Below are positions 34,271 through 45,041 of a stretch of DNA of 64,000 bases, piece after piece. The notes below the pieces were generated by a model, which was not told the origin of the DNA, made no database searches, and saw nothing but the letters and a program-made list of their open reading frames with translations. A program made the position numbers and the translations under genes. Positions within the stretch are counted from its first letter, which is position 1; each line of letters begins with the position of its first letter. The stretch spans positions 2,525,001 to 2,589,000 of the forward strand of contig CP126195.1 in NCBI GenBank assembly GCA_030272155.1. The letters run 5' to 3'. This stretch comes from Tetradesmus obliquus (lineage: Eukaryota; Chlorophyta; Chlorophyceae; Sphaeropleales; Scenedesmaceae).

Positions 34271-36146
34271 GTGTGACATGTGCACTGCTTTGCAGAACCG
34301 ATTGTTGGATGGCCCATACTATGGTTGTGGAATGTGGCTGTAGTGGGTTGCAGTTGAGCATTTGTGCGAGAGTCCGAGCGTGATGCACACTCTTCTGTGT
34401 GGCTGTGTCTTGTGTGTTGGGGTGGTGTTTGAAGAGTGAGGTGGCCGGGCGCTTGGCGGGCCCATCAAAGCAAGCGTGCAACTACTGCTTGGCAACAGCG
34501 TGCTGCCAATCGCAGGCATTGCGCCATGGCATAAAGCCGCAAGTTGTTGGTTATGAGTTGTGCGGCAAGCTTCAAGGCTGGGACTCGTCGCACGCAACAC
34601 CGCACCTGCTGTGTTTGTGTTGTGTGTCACGTGCAATTGCTTGGTGGAGACGCAGGCGATGACCTGGGTGTGAACTGAAGCATCAATCATCGCTGCTTTG
34701 TGCAGTGTGGCGCAGTGCTGCTGCTGTCGTTGACAGAGAGATTGCAATCGTGTGCAAGTTAACAGGCTGTTGTGTGCACCTGCTTCGTGCTCACAAGACG
34801 GCATTGAGCGGTAGTGTATTGTAGCCATGGCTGCTGGGCTGTATGTTAAATTGGAACCGCTTGGCAACTGATTAGGTAGTTTGTGCATGCTTTGACGCCC
34901 TCATGATCATCACCATAATTCATCTATCTTCTTCTGCTTGGTGCGCCGAGCATTGCCTTCTCTCCCATGATCATGCTGTGTGTAGATCTGACTGCTAGAT
35001 AGTTGACTGACTCGTCTGCAGCACAGGGGCGTGGAGCGTAGTTGGCAGTGTAGCATGCATGTGTGTTGCACAAGCCGGCTTGTGTCCCTAGAGGTGTTCT
35101 CTGTTGACCTGCAGGTCAGACTGTCAGTTTAATTCGCCTTGTGATTGTGCTGCACAATGCTGCAGACAGAAACTGCTGATGGTGAAGGTGCTTGATGTGA
35201 CTCGTCCCACTTTCAATATTCGATCGGTTTGCTTCTGGCTGTGCTGACTCGTCATTTCAGGTCATACCAGGTGTCACATTGTCCGGCTAGTACCTCAAGG
35301 AAGTTTGAATGATGACGAATCGTTTGTAAATGCAGGGTACGTGGCGCCGCTGCTGCTGCTGCCGCTGCTGCTGCCGCCAAGCGGCTTGGCTAGGAGCAGC
35401 CTATTCTCGTCAGTATGCTGATACCATGTGTGTTTGGGGGTGGGGGTGAAGGTGTGTGGAGAGGAGGGAAAGGCATTCTGAACCTCGACTGGCAAAAGAC
35501 ACAAGGCAATATAGAGGCAGGTAGGGTCCAGCATCAGCCAAGGTAGTTTTTGTAGTGGTGGCAACAAGGATGTGGAAAGGGCGGGAATTACAAGCGGGGA
35601 AGCTGGCACGCCAGTGCTGCAGTACCTAATCAGATGTATACATTTGATCCATAGACACATTTGCATTTGCATGTTCGAGCCAGCGATGTGTCTACCCGAC
35701 TAGTATCGTGACGAAAACAAGCTCGCGGATTGATCCGGTCGAAGTGCTTGTGACGCTACGTAACCGCTGGGCTATATGTATAGCTAGATACTTACCGTGT
35801 TATTTATTTGTTAGGCCACGGGGGATTTGGCAGCCGAGCAGGACTTGCGGCCGCTGCTGCGCAGATTCCCGGTACTCGCATTGGTGCCTTCAGGCTTTCA
35901 TAGTTGCTGCGGCCAGGCCACGCGTGGCAAGTTCAACTCGGCTGTGTGCGTTTCTGTGGATGGGCGCACACCTTAAAGCTAGTTCATCGCGCTTGTGCAT
36001 GCCTCTGCTGATCCAGGACATGTCGACAGCTTGGCTTTCTTGTTAGTTTACACTGCTGTGGGGTTTCGCATCTAGTTTATGCTGTGGGATTTTACGCCTA
36101 GTGTACAGCTGGCATGAACTCACCGGACCTAAACTGACGGATATCC
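34271..36146 (+). other. VIT 3' UTR and unassigned region
   Basis: TG-rich to about 35300, with TGTAA at 35325-35329, so a 1-kb 3' UTR is possible. From about 35330 there is a GCT/GCC-rich patch and a G-rich tract (about 35437-35480). A 112-codon plus-strand open frame starts near 35708. None is convincing as a gene. Confidence 0.35.
35325..35329 (+). terminator. Candidate TGTAA poly(A) signal
   Basis: Nearest clear plus-strand TGTAA after the VIT stop codon, about 1,055 bases away. Confidence 0.3.
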
Positions 36147-36503
36147 TTGCAGGAGGAGCTGTCACGGCTCCGGTGGTACTTGAACCCACGCTTGGCTCAG
36201 ACCACTGAGCGGAGCCAGGTTACCCACCTCTGGTGGGCGCACCATGTTGTTGTGAGCAAAGAATTCTTTGATACGCTTCTGTGCTGTTACAATCTGACAA
36301 CGGCAGTAGTTTTGGTTCTTACTCCGGTTGTTTTTGCTGTCCTGAGAAGACCTGAGATGACTAGTGCCGCAGGAGGCATTGGGTCCAGATCTACTGGCGA
36401 TTGCTGTGATTTGCTGGAATTAGCTTCAAATTTACTATTGTTGATGGGCTTCGTCCTTATTCTACAGTACCCACACGTGCATGGATCTGCGTTTTACATC
36501 TAG
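36147..36503 (+). CDS. Hypothetical membrane-protein exon
   Basis: An open frame of up to 118 residues begins at or just after a good acceptor (CTTGCAG, ends 36152) and runs to a TAG. Its first part is charged and aromatic (E-E-L-S-R-L-R-W-Y-L). Two hydrophobic segments follow (about 25 residues starting at N-L-T-T-A-V-V-L-V-L and about 18 starting at N-L-L-L-L-M-G-F). It could be the last exon of a small two-helix membrane protein whose 5' exons I cannot place. The local base composition is less CAG-rich than the neighbouring genes. I do not recognise the family. The coordinates give the open frame, not a proven exon. Confidence 0.28.
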   Translation: MQEELSRLRWYLNPRLAQTTERSQVTHLWWAHHVVVSKEFFDTLLCCYNLTTAVVLVLTPVVFAVLRRPEMTSAAGGIGSRSTGDCCDLLELASNLLLLMGFVLILQYPHVHGSAFYI

Positions 36504-37566
36504 GCTGTGAAGTTGCTTGGTATATAATGCTAGCTATCACTGCCGCAATCATCAGCCTATTTCGGCACTGGTTCTGCTGCTGACCTCACCTGACCTGGCC
36601 TGGCCTGACCTGACCTAAACACTGCCGTACCTCTTGTGTATATGTTGTTGTGAGCTGAGACTCGCCACCACCCACAGCAAGGACATGCCTTGCTGCCCAG
36701 CACAGCACATATGATGCCTCGAGGGCTACCATGCTGCTGCTGGCTTGCTGTAAGCAGCAGCAAGGGGTGGTGCCCAGGTCTGCGCGCGGGGACGCTGCTC
36801 ACACCAGGACCCGAGCTGCTGCAGGCCCGCCCTAAGGCAGACCCGCTGGTGTGCTGGTCGTGATTGGGGTAGGGGAGGCTTGCGAACACCAATTGGTTTT
36901 ACTGGGAACATGCCACTTAACAACGCAACCTCCCCGAAGCCCCTGACTTTTCACCACACGCCCTTGAAGTTTGGGTGTTGTACATGCATGCAACATGCAG
37001 GCAGCATGCAAGCACACATCAGGCATGCTTAGCACAGGCACAATCAAGCTGGCACTGGTGTACCTACCAAGATGTTGATGCTGACTGCCAGTGTTGCAGC
37101 TGCTCAGGTCTGCTGCTTCTGATGATGCCTTTTCAGCTGTTTGCCTTGTCAGCTGTACTTTCCTGTTTTTTGTTTTTTGTTTGTGTTTTTTGGTTTGCAA
37201 TCTCAGCTGCATTGACTGCATGACTGCTGTGCTGACATCTGCACAGTTGCCTGGCATGTACGGCTTTTTGGTTTTGTCATGTTTGTGCTGTGCTGTTCTG
37301 GCAGCGTGCCAGCGGCATCTTTCTTGACACAGCTGGCAGAGGTGCGGTGTTGCGTGCACCTCTGCCCGTTGGGGGACATCCCCCTCATCCAATATCCAGA
37401 CAGCACACGTGAGCATGTCAGTGCAGCAAGCAGTGGTAGGCAAGGCAAGGCAAGTGCATCTTCTGTCCCCGCACCCACCACCTCCCCACACACCCTTCTG
37501 CCACAGCCTGGTCAGGGCGTCTCCCAGCCAGGCTGCCTCGCACCACACAGCAGTAGTAGTAGACAC
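36504..37566 (-). other. Probable 3' flank of the minus-strand coiled-coil gene
   Basis: No supported exon. TTACA at 36494-36498 (TGTAA on the minus strand) is the nearest candidate poly(A) signal, about 1.07 kb past the stop. The region includes a (TGACC)n-like patch at 36581-36617 and a T/G-rich patch near 37150-37200. Confidence 0.35.
36581..36617. repeat. TGACC/TGGCC short tandem repeat
   Basis: Seven degenerate 5-bp units (tgacc, tggcc). Confidence 0.75.
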
Positions 37567-39903
37567 TCAGCCCGCTGACGCCTTGGTGCAGACAGACAGG
37601 CGCGACTTGCAGGGCGGGGTCCAAGGAACAGAGCCCCTGCGGCGGGTGTGGGCGCTCAGGCGCATGGACGCCTCCGCCGCTATTGCAGCGCCGTTGCCGC
37701 GAGCCAGCTGCTGCAGTGGGCGCAGCATGTGCAGCTCAACGCGCTGCGTGCGGATGATTGCGTTGCGCTCATTAATGGCTGCGTTGCACTGGCTGATGGT
37801 CGCGTTGCGCCTGCCGATGGTGGCGTCGCGCCGCAGCAGGCGCTCGCGCAGCTGGCTGTAGTTGACTGACAGCTGGTTGAACTCTGCCAGCAGCGCCTCG
37901 CTCTTGCCCAGCACATCACCCAGGCCATGCTGCTGCTGCTGCTGCTGCCGTGGCGGCGGCGGCGGCGGCGGCGGGTTGCTGAGCCGTGAAGTGAGCTCAT
38001 TGCAGCGCTTGCGCAGCGCTGCATTCTCCCGCGCTGCCTGTGCTGCCTGCTGCTCCAGCTGCTCTGTGTGCACTGCCCACTGCTCAATCGCCTCCTCAGC
38101 CTCCTTCACAGCTGCTTCATGCTTAGACAGTGCCAGGTCCTTGAACGCCTCGTATGCTGCCTGATACTTGGCAGCATTAAACACGGAACTGGCAAGCTGC
38201 CCCTTCAGGGTGCCAACCTCTCCGGTGAGGCTGCCGATGGTTGCTGCCTGGCTGGCGTTGGTTGCACCCATGGCAGCTTGGTCAGCCCGCAGCTTGGTGA
38301 TGAGCGCTGCCTGGCCTGTTGCTGCTGCCTTGTCTGCCTTGAGCGCTGCATTGTCTGCCTTGAGTGCTTTGATCTCAGCTGCCTGGCGTGCCTGCCCTGC
38401 CTTGAGGGCTCTGATCTCAGCTGCCTGGGCTTGGCTAATCTGCAGTAGCTGCCCGTAGCTGAAAGGTGGCAGGCCACTGCACGCGTTGACTTCAGGGCGC
38501 GCAGCAGGCATGCCTACAAACAGGGAGGGAGGGGCCCTGGGCATGCACAGCACTGCGCGCTGCAGGCCTGCGCTGCCGGAAGGTGCTGCTGCTGCTGCTG
38601 CTGCTGGGCTGCTGGGCTGCTGCTGGTGTTGTAGGTGTAAGCATGCTTCGTGGCAGTTGCGCTTGTTGGCTGCTGCAGAGACAGCAGCGCCATGGGCTTG
38701 TTCGCACTTGCACAGCTGCCACGCTGCAGGAAGCTGCTGCTGCTGCTGCCACGCTGCAGGAAGCTGCTGTTGCTGCTGCTGCCATGCTGCAGGAGGCTGA
38801 TGCTACAGTTGCTGGCAGCGTTGATGCTCAGGGGCTTGGCAGGGGCCTTGCTGGCAGTGCTGCTTGGTGCTGCGGCCTTGGCATTGATGCGCTCTAACGC
38901 CTCCGCTGCTGCTGTGTCTGCTGCGTTGGTGGCATCATCGTTGTCTTTGTCGTTGCTTGCTGCAGGGTACAAGCTGCCGGATGCTGCTGCGCTTTTGGCG
39001 CTGCTGCAGGGTGCTGCTGGTGCTGCTGCTGGTGATGTTTGGCCTGTGGTGCCCTTGGCTTCGGATTTGTGCTTGGGTGTGTCGGGGCAGGTGGTGGCCT
39101 TGGTGTCGACGTCAGCAGGCACACTGCAGGGAGCAGCAGGATTGCAGGGGCAGCAATCAGCACAAGCCAGTGAGGAGGTGCTGAAAACAGGGTAGCGGTC
39201 ATGCAGCTGCATATGTGGATGAGTTGGCTGTGTGTTGCAGCCTGGGTGAACCATTCACAGCTGTGCTGCTGCTGTACGGGAAGAGTGCAGTGCACACTTT
39301 GCTTACAAACGCTTTCTTCAAGCCCTTAGAAAGCGCTAAGCAACCATGTGATGCATGTTTTGCTAGTAGTCCTGGGTGTTCCGCAATACAGAGCAACAAC
39401 GAATGCCGCTGCTGCTTCCCGCTCGATGATGCCGTGCAGTGCGACACCTGCCAGCCTGGTCCTCACCTGCTGCGGGTTTGCTTGGCATCATAGCTTGAGC
39501 TTGAGCCGTTTTCAGGAGCATGCTGCTGTGCGCTGCCAATGTCTTGCTTGTTTTGCGTGGTTTCGGCAAGCAGCTGCTGCTCCACTTTGCGCGGGATGTT
39601 TGATGAAGAAAAGGGGGCCTTGGACGCTGCCGCCATTCTGCTGCAATACGCTGCGATGATGGCAAAGAGCGTCCAGGCACAGGTGATGAGGCATGACTTG
39701 AGCTGGGGAAGCCATGCCGTGGCATGGCTGGGACTGGCGTAGGTGGATAAGGTGAGGACAGCGGCGCCCAGGCACAAGGCCAAGGCAATGAATATGAAGC
39801 ATGAATGTAGTGTGAAGCCAGTCCGAGAGGTTGTGCAGGCAGCTCTGGCCACAGGGCCAGGCTGCTGCTTTGTCGAGAAAAGGGAAGCAATCCGAGAGAA
39901 CAT
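37567..39903 (-). CDS. Membrane-anchored coiled-coil protein, unassigned
   Basis: The best model has three exons: 39467-39903, about 38708-39123 and 37567-38513. They join in phase to give about 599 residues. The N-terminal exon starts M-F-S-R-I-A-S-L-F and has two hydrophobic segments (F-T-L-H-S-C-F-I-F-I-A-L-A-L-C-L-G-A-A-V and C-L-I-T-C-A-W-T-L-F-A-I-I-A-A), so the protein is probably membrane-anchored. The middle is Ala/Ser/Thr-rich and includes two copies of S-F-L-Q-R-G-S. The large last exon is a long coiled coil with internal repeats (A-A-E-I-R-A-L-K-A and A-A-E-I-K-A-L-K-A-D; later R-N-A-T-I and R-N-A-I-I), broken by an eight-Pro run plus poly-Gln. The second intron's donor (GTGCGA) is uncertain. 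The frame with two membrane segments was preferred over a competing 319-codon open frame on the same strand. I do not recognise the family; tethering or cytoskeletal roles are guesses. Confidence 0.52.
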
Positions 39904-42900
39904 GGTTGTTGGTTGTATTGAGAGCGTTTGTGTACAAAAGAGCGTAGTGTCTGTTGTAAACTGGAACGAGTCACTGGTGGGCAGCAGCATATATGCAGCA
40001 GCCTAGTGACACAGTCGAGTGACACGACTGTGTCACTTGGGACCTGACAAGCAGTACCTGCGTCAATGGAGATACGAATATGGCTGTTTAATTCAAAACT
40101 TGGGTTGTGATATGAGATGCCGATTTGATGGCTGCCTGATGTGACTGTACTGCTGCGATGGTACTGGACACATTGACAGCTGTACACTACAGCACAGCAG
40201 CAGTGTAAAGAATTGCATGGAAAACAATACATTGTGCAAAAGCAAAAGCAGCAGACTGCACCAGGCTTGTCAGGAGGCATTAGCTTCCACAGTCTCGTAC
40301 TTGTGTTACACCTCAGCATCAAAGATCCGTTGTATTAAGGGTTACAACGTGCATGCAGGTCATACACTACAAGCACATGCAACATAATGCGTTGCCATGC
40401 AGTACCGCCATGGATACGATACTCGGTTTTCCCCAAGGCTTGACGACACTGCCTGATTGCTCAACTGTACATGACCAAGACTTCAGAACATACTCACCAC
40501 CACACCTGCCACCACAGCTACAAGTGCTGCTGCACCGCACAAACACATAATCAACCCACAACATGTGAACCGGAACAACACACCTGCAAAACAGACGGAT
40601 GCGGCAATGTACTGCCTCACTACTAGCAGTACTGCCTTTGCAGGGCCAGTACGCACTACTACGCCATGCATGTGAAGCCCTGCTAGATACTACAACACCA
40701 TCGATTATGGAAAAAATGCAGTGGGCAAGGTACTGCAGAGCATCTGTCAGCCAGGGTGACTGCCTGTTGTATGTGCACAAAACTCGCCTTCAAGCATAAA
40801 CACATAAACTGATGGCGTTGCTTTCCCTATCACAGCGCTAGCAAGGCACCTTCCGGCTCACATATGCTTCAAGATTCAAAAAGCAAGGCACCTGCCTCAG
40901 GCCGTCATCAGATACGTCCCCTTTGTATAGGTGTGGTGTGGGGTTCAACAGCAGAAGCTCTCAGGGCAACACAGCGGCGCACCAGTTGCGGTCTGTTGTG
41001 CTCCGGATCCCTGCAGCGTACCCGATGGCGTCACAGCCGCTGGCCGTGGCACTGCCCTGCGTACATCCTGCTGGCGCATGCAGCAACATTGTGCATGATG
41101 CAGTGCATCTGCGCTTGGCTGTGCGGTAAAGAACCAGCACAAGGCTCCCCTTGCATGGCAGCCGCAACATACAGCTCTACTGCTTCAGCAGCCAAGCACG
41201 CAACAGCACAAACTATTCTCACCATCAAACAGGCAGCCCTTTCAAAACTGTAGGAGCCGCCTCAACAGGCCACGCTTGTCTCCATGATACTGTGCCACAC
41301 TGATGGTGCTGCAACTGATATGCCATTTGATACACGTGTGTGCTGTGGTTGGGTGCAACACACCCCAAAACTGCTGCACTGTATAACTGCCGGTGCCTGC
41401 AGCTCGGCAGCTCAGGAACGCACCCTGCTGCCACAAACTCGGCTACTAGTACATCTCAGCTACTAGTACAATTCAGCGCTTGCAAAACAGCTGCCACGGT
41501 GATGATGATGGTGCAGGACGCCAGCAAAATGCGCCTGCTTGAGCTGGTACTTCTGATGCGGCAAATGTTCAGCACACGCGGAGGTTCTGCGGGCCTGCAG
41601 AGCAAGCAGCGGCACCGCAACACAGCACTGGCACAGCGCCAGCATACGCCTCTGGTCAAAATGCAACGAGGTGGCAGCTTCTACACGCCGTCCACACAAA
41701 CAGCAAACCCTGAGCTGCCCTACCATGCAGCCAGAACAACACAGCACAACCGTACCAGCAACAATGCCACGCTTGCGACTTGTGTTGACCTACTGCAGCA
41801 GTGCTGTCGCAGATACGTCCAACAGTGCAGCCACAATCCACCGGTGCAGGCTCCATCCCCAGGCTTGGACCCCACTGCCCAGCGAACACAGAGTACAAAC
41901 AACACAGGGTCACACACACACACACACACACACAGAAGCATCTGCCTTCGGGTCAGTGCCACGTCGCCATGACGCAGACACCTCGCAAGCGATAAGACAC
42001 AAACGAGAAAGCCTGAAGATACACAGCCTGCGCCTGAGCATAGGGCCGTGTTGCGGCAGGCAGTGAACATGCAGAATGAAGGTGAGATGTAGTTCATGCA
42101 AGGCGACACAAAGCAGGCAGTGCAGGCAGCTGGATTAAAGAGCACGCTGAGGGTGCCTGCTGGCCATCACACGGGCTGCATTGTGCATGTTGCACATGCA
42201 GCCACTGTTCTGCAACACACTGTGCGGTGTTGGTGTATGCTGGTTGCTACAATGTGATGGTACAGGCAGGCGGTACGCCACAAGTTTGCTGAGCCTACAC
42301 CGTGAACGGCTCACACAGGAGACAACAAAACAGGCAAAAGTATAGGGCAAAACAGGCAAGGGCGCAAAGGCAACAGCAGGCACAACATACGCCACTCTCT
42401 TGGCCATCCCTGGACGGCTTCAGCAGGAGGTGAGGTGCGCTGGTGCAGAAAGCAAGGGCTCACGGGGCGAGAGAACTAGGCTATGGTACATACATACTGT
42501 GCTCAGGGAAACACACACATGCGGCAGCGAATCCGCATCACACCCTGCAGATAGAGGTCCAGCACACACATGGCAGCCAGCAGTACAGAAAAGTAGAAAT
42601 AGTACAACACACGGGATTCAACCAGCAGGAGAGCTTCTCTGGCGATGTGACATACTGCCGCTGTCAGCATACTGCAGGAACAGGCAGCTGGCCCTGTATT
42701 AGCCGATGCCATCATCACCATCAAAGCGTCATGCATCATCATCAGGTATCTAACTGCATTGTCACAAGCATCACATGCCACGTCTATCATCGATGGCAAC
42801 TAGCCATGTGCACACCTGCACCTTCCAATGTATGCGCATGGACTGTGAACCGCCGCCAAGGTCTGCAGCAGGCATGCAGGTGGCACTGCAGCCTGATGTG

Positions 42901-43098
42901 CTCAGCCTCACAACACACACCAAACTCTTTGTGTGGCACGCAGTTCCAAGAAGACACATTTTTCGCCCACACGCAGCATGACTGCCATTGAACCTCACAC
43001 AAGCACAGTTGCACATGATGTATAGAAACACCAGGAGCTGCCTCACCCAGCGAGGCACATTCCACGCTGCAGACATCGCAACCTCATGGGCCAGCCAT
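39904..43098 (-). other. Long gene-poor region, probably 3' flank of the ankyrin gene
   Basis: Plus-strand sequence is CA-rich (TG-rich on the minus strand), which in this window marks the downstream side of minus-strand genes. No exon or family is recognisable in 3.2 kb. TTACA at 40342-40346 is the only TGTAA-type signal I found on the minus strand, so either the 3' UTR is very long or an unrecognised gene is present. The right-to-left promoter of the 39903 gene should lie at the left end. Confidence 0.35.
41911..41934. repeat. (CA)12 dinucleotide repeat
   Basis: Twelve uninterrupted CA units; TG on the minus strand. Confidence 0.95.
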
Positions 43099-43343
43099 CT
43101 AGCTTTGAGCAGCCTGCATCTCCTGAGGCCGTGGCTGCTGCTGCTGCCGTTGCCGCTGCTGCTGCTGGTGTGCCTGCTGCTGGTAGTACTGCATGTACGG
43201 GTGCAGCGGCGCCTGCCTGCTGCTGCTGTCAGTCTTGGCAGGCAGCGGCACAGACAGTGCTGTCCTCAGCGGCTGTGGGGTGCGCTGCCTGCAGCCCTGC
43301 GGCGGCTGGCTCTCCCTGCGCAGGCATGGGCTGCTGGCCTCAC

Positions 43344-43377
<34 letters not shown>

Positions 43378-45008
43378 AAGCTCTGTGGTAGGGCTAGCAA
43401 CAGTCAGCTGCTCCACTTTGCTTGTCAGCTGCTTCAAGCTGCGCACACCCCCGCGCTGCTCCTGCTGAGGCTGCTGCTGCTGCTGCTGCTGGGGCTGCAT
43501 GGATGGCTGGGGCCCCCGCTGCTGCAGTTGCTGCACCTGTGCTAGCTTGCCAGGTGTGTGCACGGGGTGCACGGGGCTGCTGACAGATGCCTGCGTCAGC
43601 AGCTGCTGCCCAGGTAGCTCCTCCCGGGTGCTGCTGCTGTTGCCGCTGCTGCTGCCACTGTTGGCATCCACCTCCATAACTGCATCACCTGCAGGCCACT
43701 GACGCTGGTCACTCCAACCGCTGCCATCCTGCTGCTGCTGCTGCTGCTGGTCAAACAAGCCCCCGCCATCAGACTTGCTGCAGCCCATCACAGTGGGCCA
43801 GCTGCCACCCCCTGCAGTGTGCTCTGGGCTGCCAGGGCCCTTGCTGCTGCTGTCAGGGTCGTTGCAGCAGCAGGCATCACGCAGCCCAGCAGGCGTGCTG
43901 ACAGCAAAGCGCTTGCGGGTGCCGTGCAGGGCGTTAAAGCTGGTGCTGCTGCTGGTGCTGGTGGTGCTGGCGACAGTGGTGTAGCTGCTGCTGCTGCCAA
44001 AGGTTGACGCGCTGCTGCTGCCGCGCGTCGCCGGGCCGCTGCCACATGTGCTGGGGCCTGCTGCTGCTGCTGCTGCTGCCGCGGGGGAGCCGACTGTCAC
44101 ACGCAGCGTGGAGTGTGGTGTGCTGGCAGCTGCGACTGTTGCAGCTGCCAATGATGCTGGCTGTGGAAATGGAGCAGCTGTTTCCACAGGGCCCAGCACC
44201 TGCTGCTGCTGCTGCCTGCTGGCGCCCCAGCTGGAGTGTGCCAGGTCAACAACAGAGAACAGCATGACAGGGTCACCCGCGGCAGCCTGCAGCAGCAGCA
44301 TGAGCACGGCAGGGCTCAGCAGCTGCTGCTCAGCGTGACCTGCACCTCCTGAGCCGGCTGCTGCTGCTGCTGCTAGCTCCGCTGCAGGCGCTGCTGTGTC
44401 AGCTGCTGGTGCAGCAGCAGGTGCTGACGTTGGTGCTGCTTGTGGAGGTGTGGTGGCCGCCAGCGCCTTGAGCAGTGCTGCTGCAGCGTCGCGTGCGGTG
44501 CGGCCCACGCCAGTGTTCCACAGCTCCCACCTGCAGCAGGCAGTTGAGACAGGCAGGCATGCAGGCAGGCATGCAGGCAGGGTCAGCAAGCCTGGCGTAC
44601 GGGCTGCGGCGAGGAGCCACAGGCATAATGTGGCCGCAGGACGATCGAAGAGACAAGACAGCAAGCCAGCAGGCAGGTCCGGCACAACAGCATACACCCA
44701 CACACCCCACGCATGTGCTGACCACCTCACACAATGTGACGCGGCCGCCCAGCACAACAAAGGCAGCCCGCCGCACCCAACACACACTGCGACAACAGCA
44801 GCCGTCCTCACCGTGACGTGGTGAGCAGGCTGACCAGTGTGCCAGCCACCACATCCAGCTGCTGCTGCCGCCCAGCCACCCCCAGTAGCCATGTGGCTGT
44901 GTCCACCTGCCCACACAGCAGTGCAGCCCGCAGGTACTCCGCCAGGCTGTCAGGCTGGGCCAGGTGCGCCTGCAGCGCAGCGGGGCACTCAGCCTCCAGC
45001 GCCTGGCG

Positions 45009-45041
<33 letters not shown>

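Noticed and set aside
39363-40322. 319-codon minus-strand open frame
   Set aside because: It overlaps the first exon of the membrane coiled-coil gene in another frame and lacks membrane segments or any regular pattern. The alternative frame has two clear hydrophobic helices and an in-phase splice to the next exon.
41340-41972. 210-codon plus-strand open frame
   Set aside because: Thr/Gln/His-rich low-complexity product running into a (CA)n repeat, with no domain and no splice context. It lies on the strand opposite to the inferred transcript.
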